A stretch of 64,000 bases of DNA from contig JAJGOT010000451.1 of assembly GCA_022457155.1 (NCBI GenBank), positions 62,001 through 126,000 of the forward strand, in the 5' to 3' direction. The notes beneath the pieces are model-generated. The model was not told where the DNA came from. It saw nothing but the letters and a program-made list of their open reading frames with translations, and did no database searches. The DNA comes from Cladopsammia gracilis (taxonomy: Eukaryota; Cnidaria; Anthozoa; Scleractinia; Dendrophylliidae). The translations under genes were made by a program, and so were the position numbers. Below, one piece after another: positions 1 to 10,009 of this stretch. Each line of letters opens with the position of its first letter. The first letter of the stretch is position 1.

Positions 1-245
1 AATCTTCATTGTAATGTGGATGTGAATAGTTTTCCTAAACAGCTCGTTAAAGGGATTCCTCTGTAATTAGATAGAGACCGCGTCTATCCCTTTTCTTCTT
101 ATAGATCGGTTTAATCACACCCATGTCCATTCCGCTGGAAAAGTGCCGCTGTTAAGAATATCTTTAAATATTATTTCTAGTGTAGCCACCAAATAGTATC
201 GCTCGATAGAATCGGAGGTTAATCCATGCCCAATATTAACTTGTA
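1..245 (-). pseudogene. LINE reverse transcriptase relic
   Basis: Read on the minus strand, this stretch gives broken but recognisable non-LTR retrotransposon reverse-transcriptase sequence. A segment near 90-170 reads ILNSGTFPAEWTWV, then after a stop an IKPIYKK-like piece near 90-120, then NELFRK. This matches the N-terminal fingers region of LINE RT, where a 'NtgxfPxxW...iiPiyKKgd' block precedes the RGIsl block. Several stops and frame changes mean it is dead. It runs off the left edge of the window, so the rest of the element lies outside. The clade cannot be assigned from so short a piece. Confidence 0.55.
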
Positions 246-435
246 TTTTACCAATTTGCACATCAAGATTTTCATTGAAAATTTTATGCAGTTCCTGATT
301 TTCATATAGCAGATTTTTCTCTTATTAAAACAAACTCATTTTTACAATGACTTTACTCCTTAATAAATATCTGAGGTACAGAATTAGGTCCGTGCGGGTG
401 CTCAAACATTTTTTATTATCGTACTATTAACGAGC

Positions 436-1012
436 CTTTCATGTAGCATAAAAATTTTGCGGGTTTTGTTTTTTGCGGATTTCGCGAATTGCCCTGGATT
501 AGTGATCGCGCAGAAAAAAAATCTCTCCCAGAATAATACTCCTCAAAAAGTTCCTTTCTCTAGTCAAATAAAGAACTGCTTTTTAATGTAAACTTGCGTT
601 ACTGGTACGATATCGAACGCTTATAAAATAAGAAATACAGTGTTAACATTGATTTTTAATAGAAAACAACAACCTGAGCTTAGATAAATAGGTTTTATCA
701 CAAACAAATTTAAATGGTACGTTGAATACCGTACATGTCAATATACCGCTTCTGATTCTTCTTGCGTCAGAGTGACTGTATCACCTTCGCTGGAAGATTT
801 AATATAGTTAAGTGAAATGTCTCTAAGTAGAGTGTACCGTGACACGACAGGAAATAACAGCTGAAAATATTAAGTTTCCTTCCTTTAAGAAAATCGCAAA
901 AAAATTCCCAGCAGAAATTACAGTCATCTCAAACCGCAAAAAATTGTTCCCGCAAAACACAAAAAATAGCCAATCCGCAAAATAACTCCCGCAAAACTTT
1001 TATGCTACACGG
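436..1012. mobile_element. TIR element, TA target, family A copy 1
   Basis: The right end reads CGCAAAACTTTTATGCTACACGG followed by TA in pieces around 990-1014, and the left end (from about 441) carries ATGTAGCATAAAAATTTTGC, its inverted counterpart. The interior is closely similar to the element at 24,791-25,746, including a shared block around 550-640. The outermost left bases have decayed. There is no coding capacity, so it is a non-autonomous DNA transposon. It sits just 3' of the Ig exon at 1068-1403. Confidence 0.6.
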
Positions 1013-1067
1013 TAGTTTGGGGACGCTAAATGGAGCAAATATGTCATCGAAAAATAGTTTCTTATAC

Positions 1068-1403
1068 CTGTTTGTTTAGGAAATACATTTAACTCAATGT
1101 CAGCATATCTGTTTCCCAACTCGCAAAAGAAGTGACAGCTATACTTCCCCTCGTCAGCATCAGTTACGTTAACAATGCTGAGGATGAAATCTTTTTTACA
1201 TCTGGTGTTCGTTTTCCTTTCTTGTATTTCATACTTCTCTCCAGTTTTCAATGGCGTCGAATTGTTGTTGAACTGCCATTGTAAACTAAAATGGGGAAAA
1301 CAATTGTCTGGATCAACACCAACCAAGCATTTCAAGCTGATGTTGGAGAAGGCTGTCGCGGAAACCTCTGAAGAGTTAACGGTTGGGTGTCCAGGCCAGG
1401 GAC
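1068..1403 (-). CDS. Ig-like domain exon (exon A of Ig gene)
   Basis: This is an internal exon of 336 bp on the minus strand. The acceptor is ...aatacag at 1404-1410 and the donor is gtataag (complement of 1061-1067). Both ends are phase 1, as is usual for extracellular Ig modules. The 112 codons hold one Ig fold: a first cysteine in SLKC, the core tryptophan in LQW, and DEGKYSC with the second cysteine, the classic D-x-G-x-Y-x-C motif. Extra cysteines (CFPHF, RCKK, HFFCE) suggest an additional disulphide. Asn-x-Ser/Thr sites point to an extracellular, glycosylated protein. It is the most 3' of three Ig exons seen on this strand. Whether it belongs to a receptor, an adhesion molecule or an allorecognition-type protein cannot be told here. 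Confidence 0.82.
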
Positions 1404-1410
1404 CTGTATT

Positions 1411-2122
1411 AAATAAAATGGCAATTATTTGCGTCAGTTTTCGTAACAAACGATTGCTGCGAACGAAATCCTTGAAAGTAGCGCTTCGTGTTAAAGCGTC
1501 TCAAATTTTTCAAATATTACCGCCGGGGTTAAAAGTAATTGCAAATTTTCGTATGAAATTTTATTGAGTTCCCGCCCAGGTTTGTATGCAGTATCTAATA
1601 TAAAGATATATGAATAAAAAGGGGCACCAAAATGTCTTAAAGCTGCCAGAGCAGGGGTCGATGACGCCTGGGGCGAATAAGGGGGTTTGTTCGCTTGTAA
1701 ATACATCGATATTTACTCAGTGCGCAGTTAGGATTAGCGCTGAACTTTGCGTGTACATGCGCGGGCAGCTACGGGCCACACTGCATTCTGCCCGATACCA
1801 TGCTCACCGATAAAACGTTTTGACTTCGCTGAACGTTGTCGTGGATTTAGTTACGATAGCTTTTACGCTTTTTACTCTTTTATGGAACTTTAGAACTCAC
1901 CATTTAAGACTTCTTCACAATGTTTTTTTTTTTGGTTAAACCAAAGAGTGAAATTCCTTGGGAAAAGTGTGCAGAAGGTGGCGGGATGGTGAAGCTTTAT
2001 TATGTGGAATTTTTACAGCACATTCGGCGCTCTTATTACTCACGGTTGTTTTCATCAGTGCTTAAAGATGGCGGAAAGTATTGTCTTTGTTCGTGTGACC
2101 CGTGGTATGTTCATGATGGTAA
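1411..2122. other. Intron, nothing recognised
   Basis: Between two Ig exons on the minus strand. The open frames here start at non-ATG codons or overlap low-information sequence. I see no domain, RNA gene or clear repeat. Confidence 0.5.
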
Positions 2123-2555
2123 CATTTACGGCGGATTCATCACAATAGCGACTTTTCACTTATCAAATACAACACGCAAAAGGCTGCTGGTGAAGCACTT
2201 CTTGATCGAATGGATCCTAGTGCTAAAAGCACAGCCTTGGCTAAGACAAACTTCAACTCTCTACAAGTTGAATAGCTTTTAATCTTTCTTAATTCAACCC
2301 TCTCCGCTAAGCTTAGATCTTTAAAATTAAAATCCGGCAACGGCGAAAACTAAAAAAGGCTGGGCCCAGCGTGACAAAAATACTGTAGCAGGGAAGACAT
2401 TCACGGCTAACAGATCAGTTCAGAGAGAAAAGCTAGAGAATTTTAAACCTTTCCTTCATAAAATCAACATACCAAAAGATTCTAAAAATGGCGAAAACAG
2501 CACACCAATCGCCGAGGCAAAAAAAAAAAAAAGAAAGAGGTCAAATAACCACTGA
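2123..2555 (+). pseudogene. Lysine-rich coding-like relic, unknown
   Basis: Two plus-strand segments have protein-like composition but no shared open frame. The first (2123-2276) ends KSTALAKTNFNSLQVE then a stop, and the same frame continues past the stop as TLSAKLRSLKLKSGNGEN. The second (about 2326-2555) reads KKGWAQRDKNTVAGKTFTAN and onward to a lysine/arginine tail (KKKKRKRSNNH) and TGA. A frame change in the A-rich run near 2352 would connect them. It lies within an intron of the minus-strand Ig gene, so a retrocopy or transposon remnant is likelier than a host exon. I do not recognise the family, and chance cannot be excluded. Confidence 0.3.
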
Positions 2556-2901
2556 AAATAAATCACGTCCCATCCAACCGACTCAGTTCTTTTCTCGGTC
2601 TCTGGAGCCAACTTCCGGTAAATTTCCAATTTTTACACAGTGTTAGAGTGGGAGTGGTGAGATATATTTGGATAAAAAGATAATTTTTGAATATAAGGTG
2701 ATATAAGTTAAAAGACTTGCCAAAAATTATTAAGATTTGAACACATGAAATTTTGATCAATAAGGCAACACGACAAGCCCGTACTTGATTTTTCTTTCCG
2801 TCTGTTTCTTCTTTTTACAGCTACTACTTCTTTTTACAGAAGTGGAATTCTTTTGGATTTTTATTTTAGGCTTAATAAGCAGAAGTAATCTGCTCACTTA
2901 C

Positions 2902-3219
2902 ATGAATATATTAGCTCAATAATGCCGGACAGTTTACTCGACCAGCCAGGAATGCTGTTCTTTGCAACGCACTTAAAATCCCCTTTGTGGTATTTTTCTT
3001 GGCCTTTAGGATGGCGAAGAATGGATTTTACAGTGTCTTCTCCGACCAGCTCCTCCGAGAGGTAAAAACCTTCAGATCCATTAATGATTTGTTTGCCATC
3101 CGGCTTGTACCAAACTACACGAGGACGAGGCCATCCTTTGACGGAAAATTCCAATAGTATTTGTTCGTCTTTATACATCTCAATCGGAGAACCCGTTTTA
3201 AAAACTTCCTGTACTGCAC
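2902..3219 (-). CDS. Ig-like (I-set type) domain exon (exon B)
   Basis: A 318-bp internal exon on the minus strand, with acceptor ttctctag (3220-3227) and donor gtaagtgag (complement of 2893-2901). Both boundaries are phase 1. The 106 codons show an I-set-like Ig domain: hydrophobic strands LLEFSVKGWPRP, the core tryptophan in VVWYKPDGK, and the C-terminal GDFKCVAKNSIPG, where the usual Y-x-C is F-x-C. The first cysteine position of a canonical Ig fold is occupied by Phe/Ser in EFSVKGWP, so the intradomain disulphide is probably missing. The motif KGWPRPRVVWYKPDG resembles I-set domains of receptor tyrosine kinases and cell-adhesion proteins. It lies upstream of exon A in transcription order and is phase compatible with it. 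Confidence 0.82.
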
Positions 3220-3299
3220 CTAGAGAAACAGATTATAAAGTCACATTCAAGTAAAAGAATTACATATTTGCCAAAAGTTACAGAAGTTAAAGGATTTCT

Positions 3300-3638
3300 T
3301 TTGTTGGCAAAAGTCTCATTGTGTCAAATGAGTAGTAGTATAGTGGAATTTATCGGGCCATGATACTTTTGGCGAATCCTAGATCGAAACGCGAAGTGTC
3401 ATGAAACGTAGCTAGCTTGTAGGAGAGGATCATGTTACTGACACCTCAATCGTTACGTGTCCGGCTTAATCATGGCCGGGGTACTTCATCTGCGGCGTGT
3501 CAAGGCAGTGTCAGGACTTGGTTATTAAAGGGGCAATGGCCAATTCAATAAAAGCTCTCCCCGTGTGTCTCCTCGTGTGTCTTGAAAAAAAAAACCGCTA
3601 CAAAATGATTTTGGTTTGTAGTTCCTTCGAGTAATGCC
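3300..3638. other. Intron, nothing recognised
   Basis: Unannotated intronic sequence between Ig exons on the minus strand. No coding signal or structured repeat seen. Confidence 0.4.
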
Positions 3639-4030
3639 TGGGGGGGAGGGGGGGGGGGGGGCAGTACTCCCTATAATGGGCTATACAGGGATGCTCCGCC
3701 CGAAAGGGGTACCTTTTTTAGGCTGGAGGTATATGAAAGGGTAGGGATTTCACGAGTTGAAGTATATGAAAGGGTTGGAATTTCGCGAAGTATAGCAACG
3801 GGTAGGGAAAACACGAGTTGAAGTATACAAAAGGTTAGGGAAAACTGCCATTTAAGTATTATAAAAAGGGCCTTTCAAAATATAGCAAACAGACGCACGT
3901 AAAGGCTATATGAAAGGTACCATTTTCAATGAAAGGTATATGAAAGGGGTACCTTTTCTGTCAAAAACGGGTGTATGAAAGGGTAAGGGGCGGAGCATCC
4001 CCGTACAAAACTTTGTTAAGTATCCCCCTC
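3639..4030. mobile_element. Fold-back repeat with GGATGCTCCGCCC ends, copy 1
   Basis: Both ends carry the same sequence in opposite orientation: ACAGGGATGCTCCGCCC near 3687-3703 and GGGGCGGAGCATCCCCGTAC near 3987-4006. These are bounded by a G-rich tract on the left and TATCCCCCTCC on the right. The interior is built from degenerate repeats of TATATGAAAGGGGTACC. A second copy in the opposite orientation lies at 55,998-56,442. Non-coding. Confidence 0.6.
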
Positions 4031-4735
4031 CGATCACTTTCATGTATATTTCTGTCTCCCTGTTCTCTGCTCACTTTCATATATAAGCAAAGATAGTTGG
4101 TTAACATTTGGTGCAGTTTTGATGAAAACACAACAAAATCCCCTTGACATTGTCCCTTGCGGCACTTCATACCCAGCATTCAAGTGAAAATTGAAACTAA
4201 CGGGGTGTTCTGGGCTTAAATACGCGTTGGTACTCAGCATTATAGAATCTTAGAACGATGGAAAAGGTGCAGAAGCTAAGGTGTACAGAAGTATGATCAT
4301 AATCAGTGCTGTAACCGGAACATCCGGATTTCGAGTGTTTTCGAACGCGTAAGGGTATACAGCTATTTCAATTAACGTGGTCGGATAAAAGCTTCAAGTC
4401 AAGACCGCAAGGTAGTATGGGATTTTTATGCATAAAGTCACCAAAATAAACACGGCAACACCAAGAAAACGTCACTTGAAAAAAGGATTCGTGCTATGCT
4501 AAAATACTTTGCAGTTGCTCCAGTTTGTCTAACGTGACTGGATTGTCCAGGAGCTTAATTTGTAAGGACGGCTTTTATAGTCTCCACAAGATCTATACTG
4601 ATTTGATCGTTTGACGTTGTTGTATTGCAGGGAACAGCAAAGAAATGTACCAAAATGTAAAACGCACGTGCAGAGGCATTGTTTTGATTTCGTTCATTAA
4701 ACCTATTGTTTTGTGCAGTTCTCGCTGCCAGAGGG
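4031..4735. other. Intron, no feature recognised
   Basis: Long intron of the Ig gene. Two small minus-strand open frames near 3961-4240 overlap the end of the preceding repeat and show no domain. Confidence 0.4.
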
Positions 4736-4884
4736 TTGTCCAATACTCTAACAAATTTATGCATAGCATTGTATCGTATTATATGACCATGACAATAGTT
4801 TAACAATACATTCTAGAACGGCATAATACAGCATAATGTATTACAGTACAATGCTATGCATAAATTTGTCAGAGTATTGGACAA
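4736..4884. mobile_element. Short fold-back element
   Basis: Inverted arms of 38 nt (4736-4773 and 4847-4884) begin TTGTCCAATACTCTAAC and differ at only a couple of positions. The spacer is about 73 nt. MITE-like, non-coding. Confidence 0.65.
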
Positions 4885-5146
4885 GTATGCGTTGCCATCG
4901 TGGTCGTGGAGCCTGATTAAGCTCTCCGATCTCTAATGCTTTAATCTCCTCGCGCATTCAAATAAAGGAACGCTTCGAAGCCAATAAGATTCGTTTCTGT
5001 TTTTGTTTCCCTCCTTTAGTACTGTCCCCCATTTTTCGTCGCGCCCGCACTGACAAACGGAAACTAAGATGGCTATTTGTAACTACCGATATTACCTTGC
5101 GATGTTGGCTTGTAGGCATTGAGCTTTCGTCCGACAACGTTAATAC

Positions 5147-5376
5147 ACCATTTTACAGTTTCTACTTAGTAACCTGGTCTTTGTGTGGAAATGAGGCTGA
5201 AGTTGACCTTGTTTTAATAGAAACCTTTCTTCTTTTCATATGTAAACCATCTTGTTCTTATGCTAATTAAAATGATTTACATATGAAGAAGCAGGAAGGT
5301 TTGTATCAAAACAAAGTCAACTCCAGCCTCACTTTCACTCAAAGGCCAGGGTACTAAGCACACAACTGTAAAAAGG
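5147..5376. mobile_element. Imperfect fold-back MITE
   Basis: The sequence folds on itself. CCATTTTACAGTT at the left pairs with AACTGTAAAAAGG at the right, and inner blocks around GAGGCTGAAGTTGACC and GTCAACTCCAGCCTC pair as well, closing near TTCATATGTAAA / TTTACATATGAA. About 230 bp, non-coding. Confidence 0.6.
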
Positions 5377-5379
5377 TCT

Positions 5380-5930
5380 ATTGAAATAGCTGTATTTACG
5401 GATCGCGTAAAAGTATATCTTTGTGTATCTTTACACTCCTTTGTAATCGCCTACACGGCAAGAAAACCCTAATTCACCAGTAATTTTAAGGAACGATGAA
5501 TATCAAGAAAATCCAGAATTAACCATCTTGCCATTCGTTGTCCGAATTCAGAAAACGTGTCTGAATTCACCGTTCAGCTTAATTGGGAAAACGCAAGGAA
5601 AACGCGAGCTTACTTCGAAGTTTTCCTGCGCTTGGAAAACGATGAGAGAGAACGTACATTGTTTTCCTTAACGTTTTCTTTAGATTTCCTGAGCCGGGAA
5701 ACGCGGTGCTTACCCCAGGTTTACCAAGTGTTCAAGTTTTCAGAGTGTTGATTTTGACGGTTACTGCACTAGAAAACAAGACGTTAACCTACAATTTTCC
5801 TGTAGTTGAAAAATATCAGTAAACACTTTTCAACTTTGTTTTCCTTAACATTTTCTGTTTTCCCGTACTGAGTAAACGCGGTGTTTGTCGGAGGTTTTAA
5901 AGATATTACTATTTTTTAGCCCGATGGCCA
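5380..5930. other. Intron, no feature recognised
   Basis: No domain-bearing frame. A recurrent GTTTTCCTTAACGTTTTC motif (for example 5661-5678 and 5841-5858) suggests an old degenerate local repeat. Confidence 0.35.
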
Positions 5931-5934
5931 TGAT

Positions 5935-6180
5935 TATACTGGTTGGGACATTTTGCACCAGTGAAACCATTCATTTGAATCGGTTGGACCATTTGAGCCA
6001 GATCGAGTACTAATTCTGCTGGTTGGGACGTTTAAACCACTGAGTTTAATCCGTTTCTTCATTTGGACAGGTTGGACTATTTGACCCAGATGGCTTATTT
6101 TAGTTGGTTTGTTCATTTGGTCTGGTTGAACTATTTGAGCCAGCTGAGTCATTTGTGCCAGAAGGATTCCTTCAACCGGT
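5935..6180. repeat. Degenerate tandem repeat (GGTTGGACNATTTGA)
   Basis: A run of imperfect copies of a motif like GGTTGGACTATTTGAGCCAG recurs about every 20-60 bp just inside the intron that follows Ig exon C. It creates an artificial glutamine-rich open frame on the minus strand, which I do not regard as coding. Confidence 0.55.
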
Positions 6181-6218
6181 TGAAATATTTGGAACTGTTG
6201 AGCAAAAATGATACTCAC

Positions 6219-6482
6219 GCGTGAAATTTATACGGCTGCATCGACATGAATTCATTTCCGTTTTTGAATTAATTTGCTGCAAAACCAGACCATCACTGAC
6301 ATTAACTCGTTGTTTCACTTGGTTCCAGGTCATGCCTCGTGCTACCCCTCCATTCATGATCGAGCAGTTGAGAGTTACGTTAGAGCATGGATCTACTGTC
6401 ATCTGTTTGTTGTATTCACACTCACGTGACCCGGAACAAGAAGCTCCTATTTCACAGTCGAGGTTACTCGCGGATGATACAT
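6219..6482 (-). CDS. Ig-like half-domain exon (exon C of Ig gene)
   Basis: A 264-bp internal exon on the minus strand with acceptor ctctacag (6483-6490) and donor gtgagtat (complement of 6211-6218), phase 1 at both ends. Its 88 codons include a cysteine-rich stretch (DCEIGASCSGSRECEY), then SNVTLNCSIMNGG with the first Ig cysteine and MTWNQVKQRV with the core tryptophan. The usual D-x-G-x-Y-x-C strand is replaced by MNSCRCSRINF, so this is either a divergent Ig domain or an Ig fold split over two exons. Several N-glycosylation sites support an extracellular location. It is the most 5' of the three Ig exons found; no start exon was identified with confidence. Confidence 0.68.
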
Positions 6483-6504
6483 CTGTAGAGTGAATACACA
6501 AATC

Positions 6505-6540
6505 AATAATAAATAAATAAATAAATAAATAAATAAATAG
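6505..6540. repeat. (AAAT)n microsatellite
   Basis: About eight tandem AAAT units directly upstream of the acceptor side of Ig exon C. Confidence 0.9.
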
Positions 6541-6599
6541 ACGAGTATAAATGAAAGTTCGTGTTTTTCTTCAAACATTAGAACGCATTCACATTAACA

Positions 6600-6730
6600 A
6601 CTGCTGACCTCCACTCCTGTGACCTTATGTACTTTGGTTCTATATTTTTTGAGACTCTGGATGAATCCCCAATAAGGTATATGACCATTCAAATAATAGC
6701 TATTAAGCAGAATTTTTATTTGGTGCCGAT
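6600..6730. repeat. SINE-tail-like fragment
   Basis: The segment TTTGAGACTCTGGATGAAT, followed by ATGACCATTCAAATAATAG, resembles the body found downstream of the tRNA-like head at 39,608 (TTTTGAGTCAGCAGATGAA ...). No tRNA-like head is seen here, so it may be a truncated copy. Based on local similarity only. Confidence 0.35.
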
Positions 6731-7093
6731 TGCGTTTGAAGCTCTGAAAGTGGCTTATCTTATTGTTCTCTTGTAAAAACTTAACAATTTAAAACCTTGC
6801 TTATCTTGACCACTTTTAAGTGCAACTGTCAAAATAGGTCTTTATTTACGCATAGTATACGTATTGCAGAAAGCTTTTGCTTCAGTTAATCGTTTTCATC
6901 CAAAATAAGTTTGACGTCTTTGAGTAAATTTACTGAAACGTCGAATTCAGTGTTCCCTAACTGGTAGAACCAAATGTGGTATTTAAAAGTAAAGCGAAAA
7001 AAAAAAGAAAGAAGAAAAAATTGGGATTGAAAAAAGTAGTTTCAGAATTTCTTCTTTCAGAAGGTTTCAGCAATTGAATTTAAAATTGCTCAA

Positions 7094-7097
<4 letters not shown>

Positions 7098-7126
<29 letters not shown>

Positions 7127-7839
7127 ACAGATTTTTTTAAAACTTGCCATGCAGTAAGGTGAAGATCAACTATTGCCAAAATGACCAAAACAGTGGGGGG
7201 TCACCGTGCTCGTTTTCGAGATAAGGCGCATTGAAAACCATGCGTTTTAAGAAGCTTTCGTTATTTAAAGACGATCTTAGCTAACAACTATTAGCAATAA
7301 AAGAAGCTACTTTAATGAAATTTAGATCAGGTAAACGTACTTAATTCAACACAACTAAGTCTATTACGTAAACTTTTGCATCTGATGTCGTTCCTTGAGG
7401 TAGAATAGGCCTTGAAAAAGAAAACATATTAGTCTTGCCCGTCCACATTCGAAGAAAACTTTGATCGCACGAGAGCAGAAAAGGCGAAATATTTGTAACT
7501 TCTCACGTACAGATTTTTTCTGTTTTTTATTAAAATGGAGAAAATTAGGAAAGGAAGTGATCTACCGAAAGAAAAATGGGGGTCACCGGGCAATCAAGAG
7601 AGTAAAATGGCTGCGAAGTTCTCAAAGCGACCATCTATTCGCACTGTCACGTCATTGCGTGACATTTCCGAGAAGGCCTGGTTCCACAGCTATCCCATGA
7701 AACTACACGCTCTTTACGTTCCATTCTATAAAGTGGAAAAAAGTTTGCGTTGGGTACGTTCCTGTTGATATTTCATGGGCTTTTAACGTTTGCGTGACAT
7801 GCGCGAAAGAATGCGCAGTAGCAATGCGCGCGAACGTCC
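7098..7839. mobile_element. TTAA-target TIR element
   Basis: Begins GGACGTTCGCGC directly after TTAA (7094-7097) and ends GCGCGAACGTCC directly before TTAA (7840-7843). That is a 12-bp perfect TIR with a TTAA target duplication. The element is 742 bp and its short open frames have no domain, so it is non-autonomous. TTAA targets are typical of piggyBac and Kolobok; the ends do not let me choose. A second copy, interrupted by another element, starts at 24,716. Confidence 0.75.
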
Positions 7840-7944
7840 TTAATACAGTTTGATCTCTTCTTGTGATTCCATGCCTGCTGTGTTGATGTAGTAAGAATCA
7901 GTTCATATGGAAAAAATAATCGATGAAAATGGATCATGTCTAAA

Positions 7945-8055
7945 AAATCACACAATTTTTTAGACTCGATTTTTCATCGAGTTTCAAATATCAATCGATT
8001 AATTCAGTGCCATCGATTGTTATCGATTGATATCGATTATAGATTACGTCGATTG
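7945..8055. repeat. ATCGAT-rich palindromic patch
   Basis: Several overlapping ATCGAT/TATCGATTGATATCGATT motifs, the same sequence texture as the element at 31,766-32,319. Possibly a fragment of that family. Confidence 0.45.
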
Positions 8056-8097
8056 GTCAGATCGGGTGTAAGAACGTTTCCAATATATAGGAATAAC

Positions 8098-8425
8098 GAT
8101 TTTGAGACAATTTCCCTTGTTTAACCAAATATCGAGACCACCACCGAGATTTGCTTTACCTAGTGCAGTAGGCTTAGACAAACAGAAGATAAGGTTTACC
8201 TGTTATATAGTCAATAAGTACATAATAGCGCATAGTACATAATAAACTAATTGCCCATGGCGCTTTACAATAAGAATATTAAAAATTGATATCAACTACA
8301 TACATACATTCAAAATACTCATACAATCAACTCTGTTATCCATTTCTCTTAATCTTGTCTCAGTTGCAAAGCAAGGCTAAGGTTGTAGCTCTAGTTGTAC
8401 TTAGAGGAACAGGTCTAACTAAGGG
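8098..8425 (-). repeat. Dispersed repeat, inverted copy of 38,905-39,120
   Basis: Two blocks match the reverse complement of the 39-kb locus: CGAGACCACCACCGAGATTT near 8130, and CTCAGTTGCAAAGCAAGGCT near 8359. Between them is CCATGGCGCTTTACAA, a motif common at LINE 3' ends. No coding sequence. Confidence 0.5.
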
Positions 8426-8574
8426 ACGTGGATGGGCAAGGAACTCCTTCCATCAACCACACCTTCTAAGGAAAGTCTCACGTTGACTTAACTATGACCC
8501 AGCTTAGCGTAAAACCTCTCGCATAGCTTGCAATCAGGTCAACTGGTACAAAGACCAATAAACAAGTGGAAATC

Positions 8575-8765
8575 CATAGATTCTCAGTTTGCGCTTTATC
8601 ACAATATATTTATTACCAGTGGAAATCCGAAATAATGGTCCAGTTTCGTTCAAAATTATTCTGCTAGAAGTGCTCTAAGAGTAAAACTCTATCCTGGCAA
8701 CAAATGACCAGGATGGAAATCGATTGCAACTTGTAAAAATTGGCCAAATTGGCTGATCGCCTTGT
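8575..8765. mobile_element. Diverged MITE related to 11,542-11,798
   Basis: The order of blocks is the same as in the 11.5-kb MITE: AATGGTCCAGTTTCGTT, ACCAGGATGGAAATCGATTG and CAACTTGTAAAAATTGGCC. The AGGGACA ends seen there are not preserved here. Confidence 0.5.
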
Positions 8766-9993
8766 GTCTATTAAAATCTCTATAAACTTTAGATAATTCC
8801 GATCCTCCGTTTTAAGGAAGACCGCTCCATCAAATATATTTTGAGTCTTTTGAGATATTGTTATGTCAGTTGACTTATTTTCTTTAATCGATATTTTATA
8901 TTAGATAGGACAGGGTGATAATGTTATGGATAGATGGATAGATAAAACGTTACGGAAAAGGAGTGTAGTACATCTGTCGCGATCCTGAAGAAAGACCGTG
9001 ACTCTGTAATTGAAAGCTCTAGTGAGCGACCAGCTCTGGTTATGACAACCAGTTAATTTCAATACCTAACGCGGCTGCTTACGAGAGCTTCAACCGCTTT
9101 TTTTATTAAAATGACTTGACATGACATCGCGATTGCATTGTTTGAATTTGCATTGAATTTTCTGTTTTGAAAATTCCGACTTTAGGCTTTCAGTTGGTGG
9201 CGCGAGAAGTCAACCAATATTACATTATAACTCTCCTGAGTAGAATGCAAGACGATTCACGGAAACAAGAACAAAACAGCTTAGAATATGGGAAGTGGCA
9301 AACCGTTTCCCATTGCCATTCTTTTCATTCTCTCTCCCGCGGAGTTATTTTTGTGACTTGGAAGAGGAAGCACTATGTCTTGGTACAAGGTCCACTTGAG
9401 ATTTATGAGTACGAATTCTATTTTGAAAGTTTTTGAAAAGTATCATTGGCCTTTAGGCGTATTATAAGAATAGTTATTTCAAAGTTAATCCAATTCCTTA
9501 TTGCCTTCGGTGATGTTACACGGAATTAAAACTCTCTGACAGGAACTCGTCTCGTCTCTTCAGTTTTCTGAGTTTTCTTTATACTGTAATGTGAGCTTTA
9601 TTGATAGGTATTTAAGCTGATTGTCAGATGCTCTAGCACAGTACAGCCTATAGTCAATAAACTAGATAGAAGCTACTGAAACCCAATCATCATTATTATT
9701 CACTTCCTTAGCAGCCTTTATTTAGCGATGCAATTAATACAAACATTTATTGCCCGCATCACAGGAAGTTTTTGCCGGTTCTAGGAATTGCGAAAATACG
9801 ATCCCGCAAAATAAAACTCCAACAAAACATTTTCCTCAAAAATTTACTCCTGGAGTAAATTTTAATAAATTTAAGACAAGAATCAACGCTCATTAGTATT
9901 GTGATAAACTATATTATTGACGCGTTATTCAATTACTGTACGCCGTCGTTAAAGGACGATCAAAACAATTGTTTTAAGGTGGCTCCGTTGTAG
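8766..9993. other. Intergenic, little recognised
   Basis: A short minus-like fragment of the Cgcaaaa-rich TIR family occurs near 9,775-9,850 (CGATCCCGCAAAATAAAACT). The open frame at 9,167-9,436 starts at TTG and shows no domain. Nothing else supported. Confidence 0.4.
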
Positions 9994-10009
9994 TTACACT
10001 GGAAAAGTT

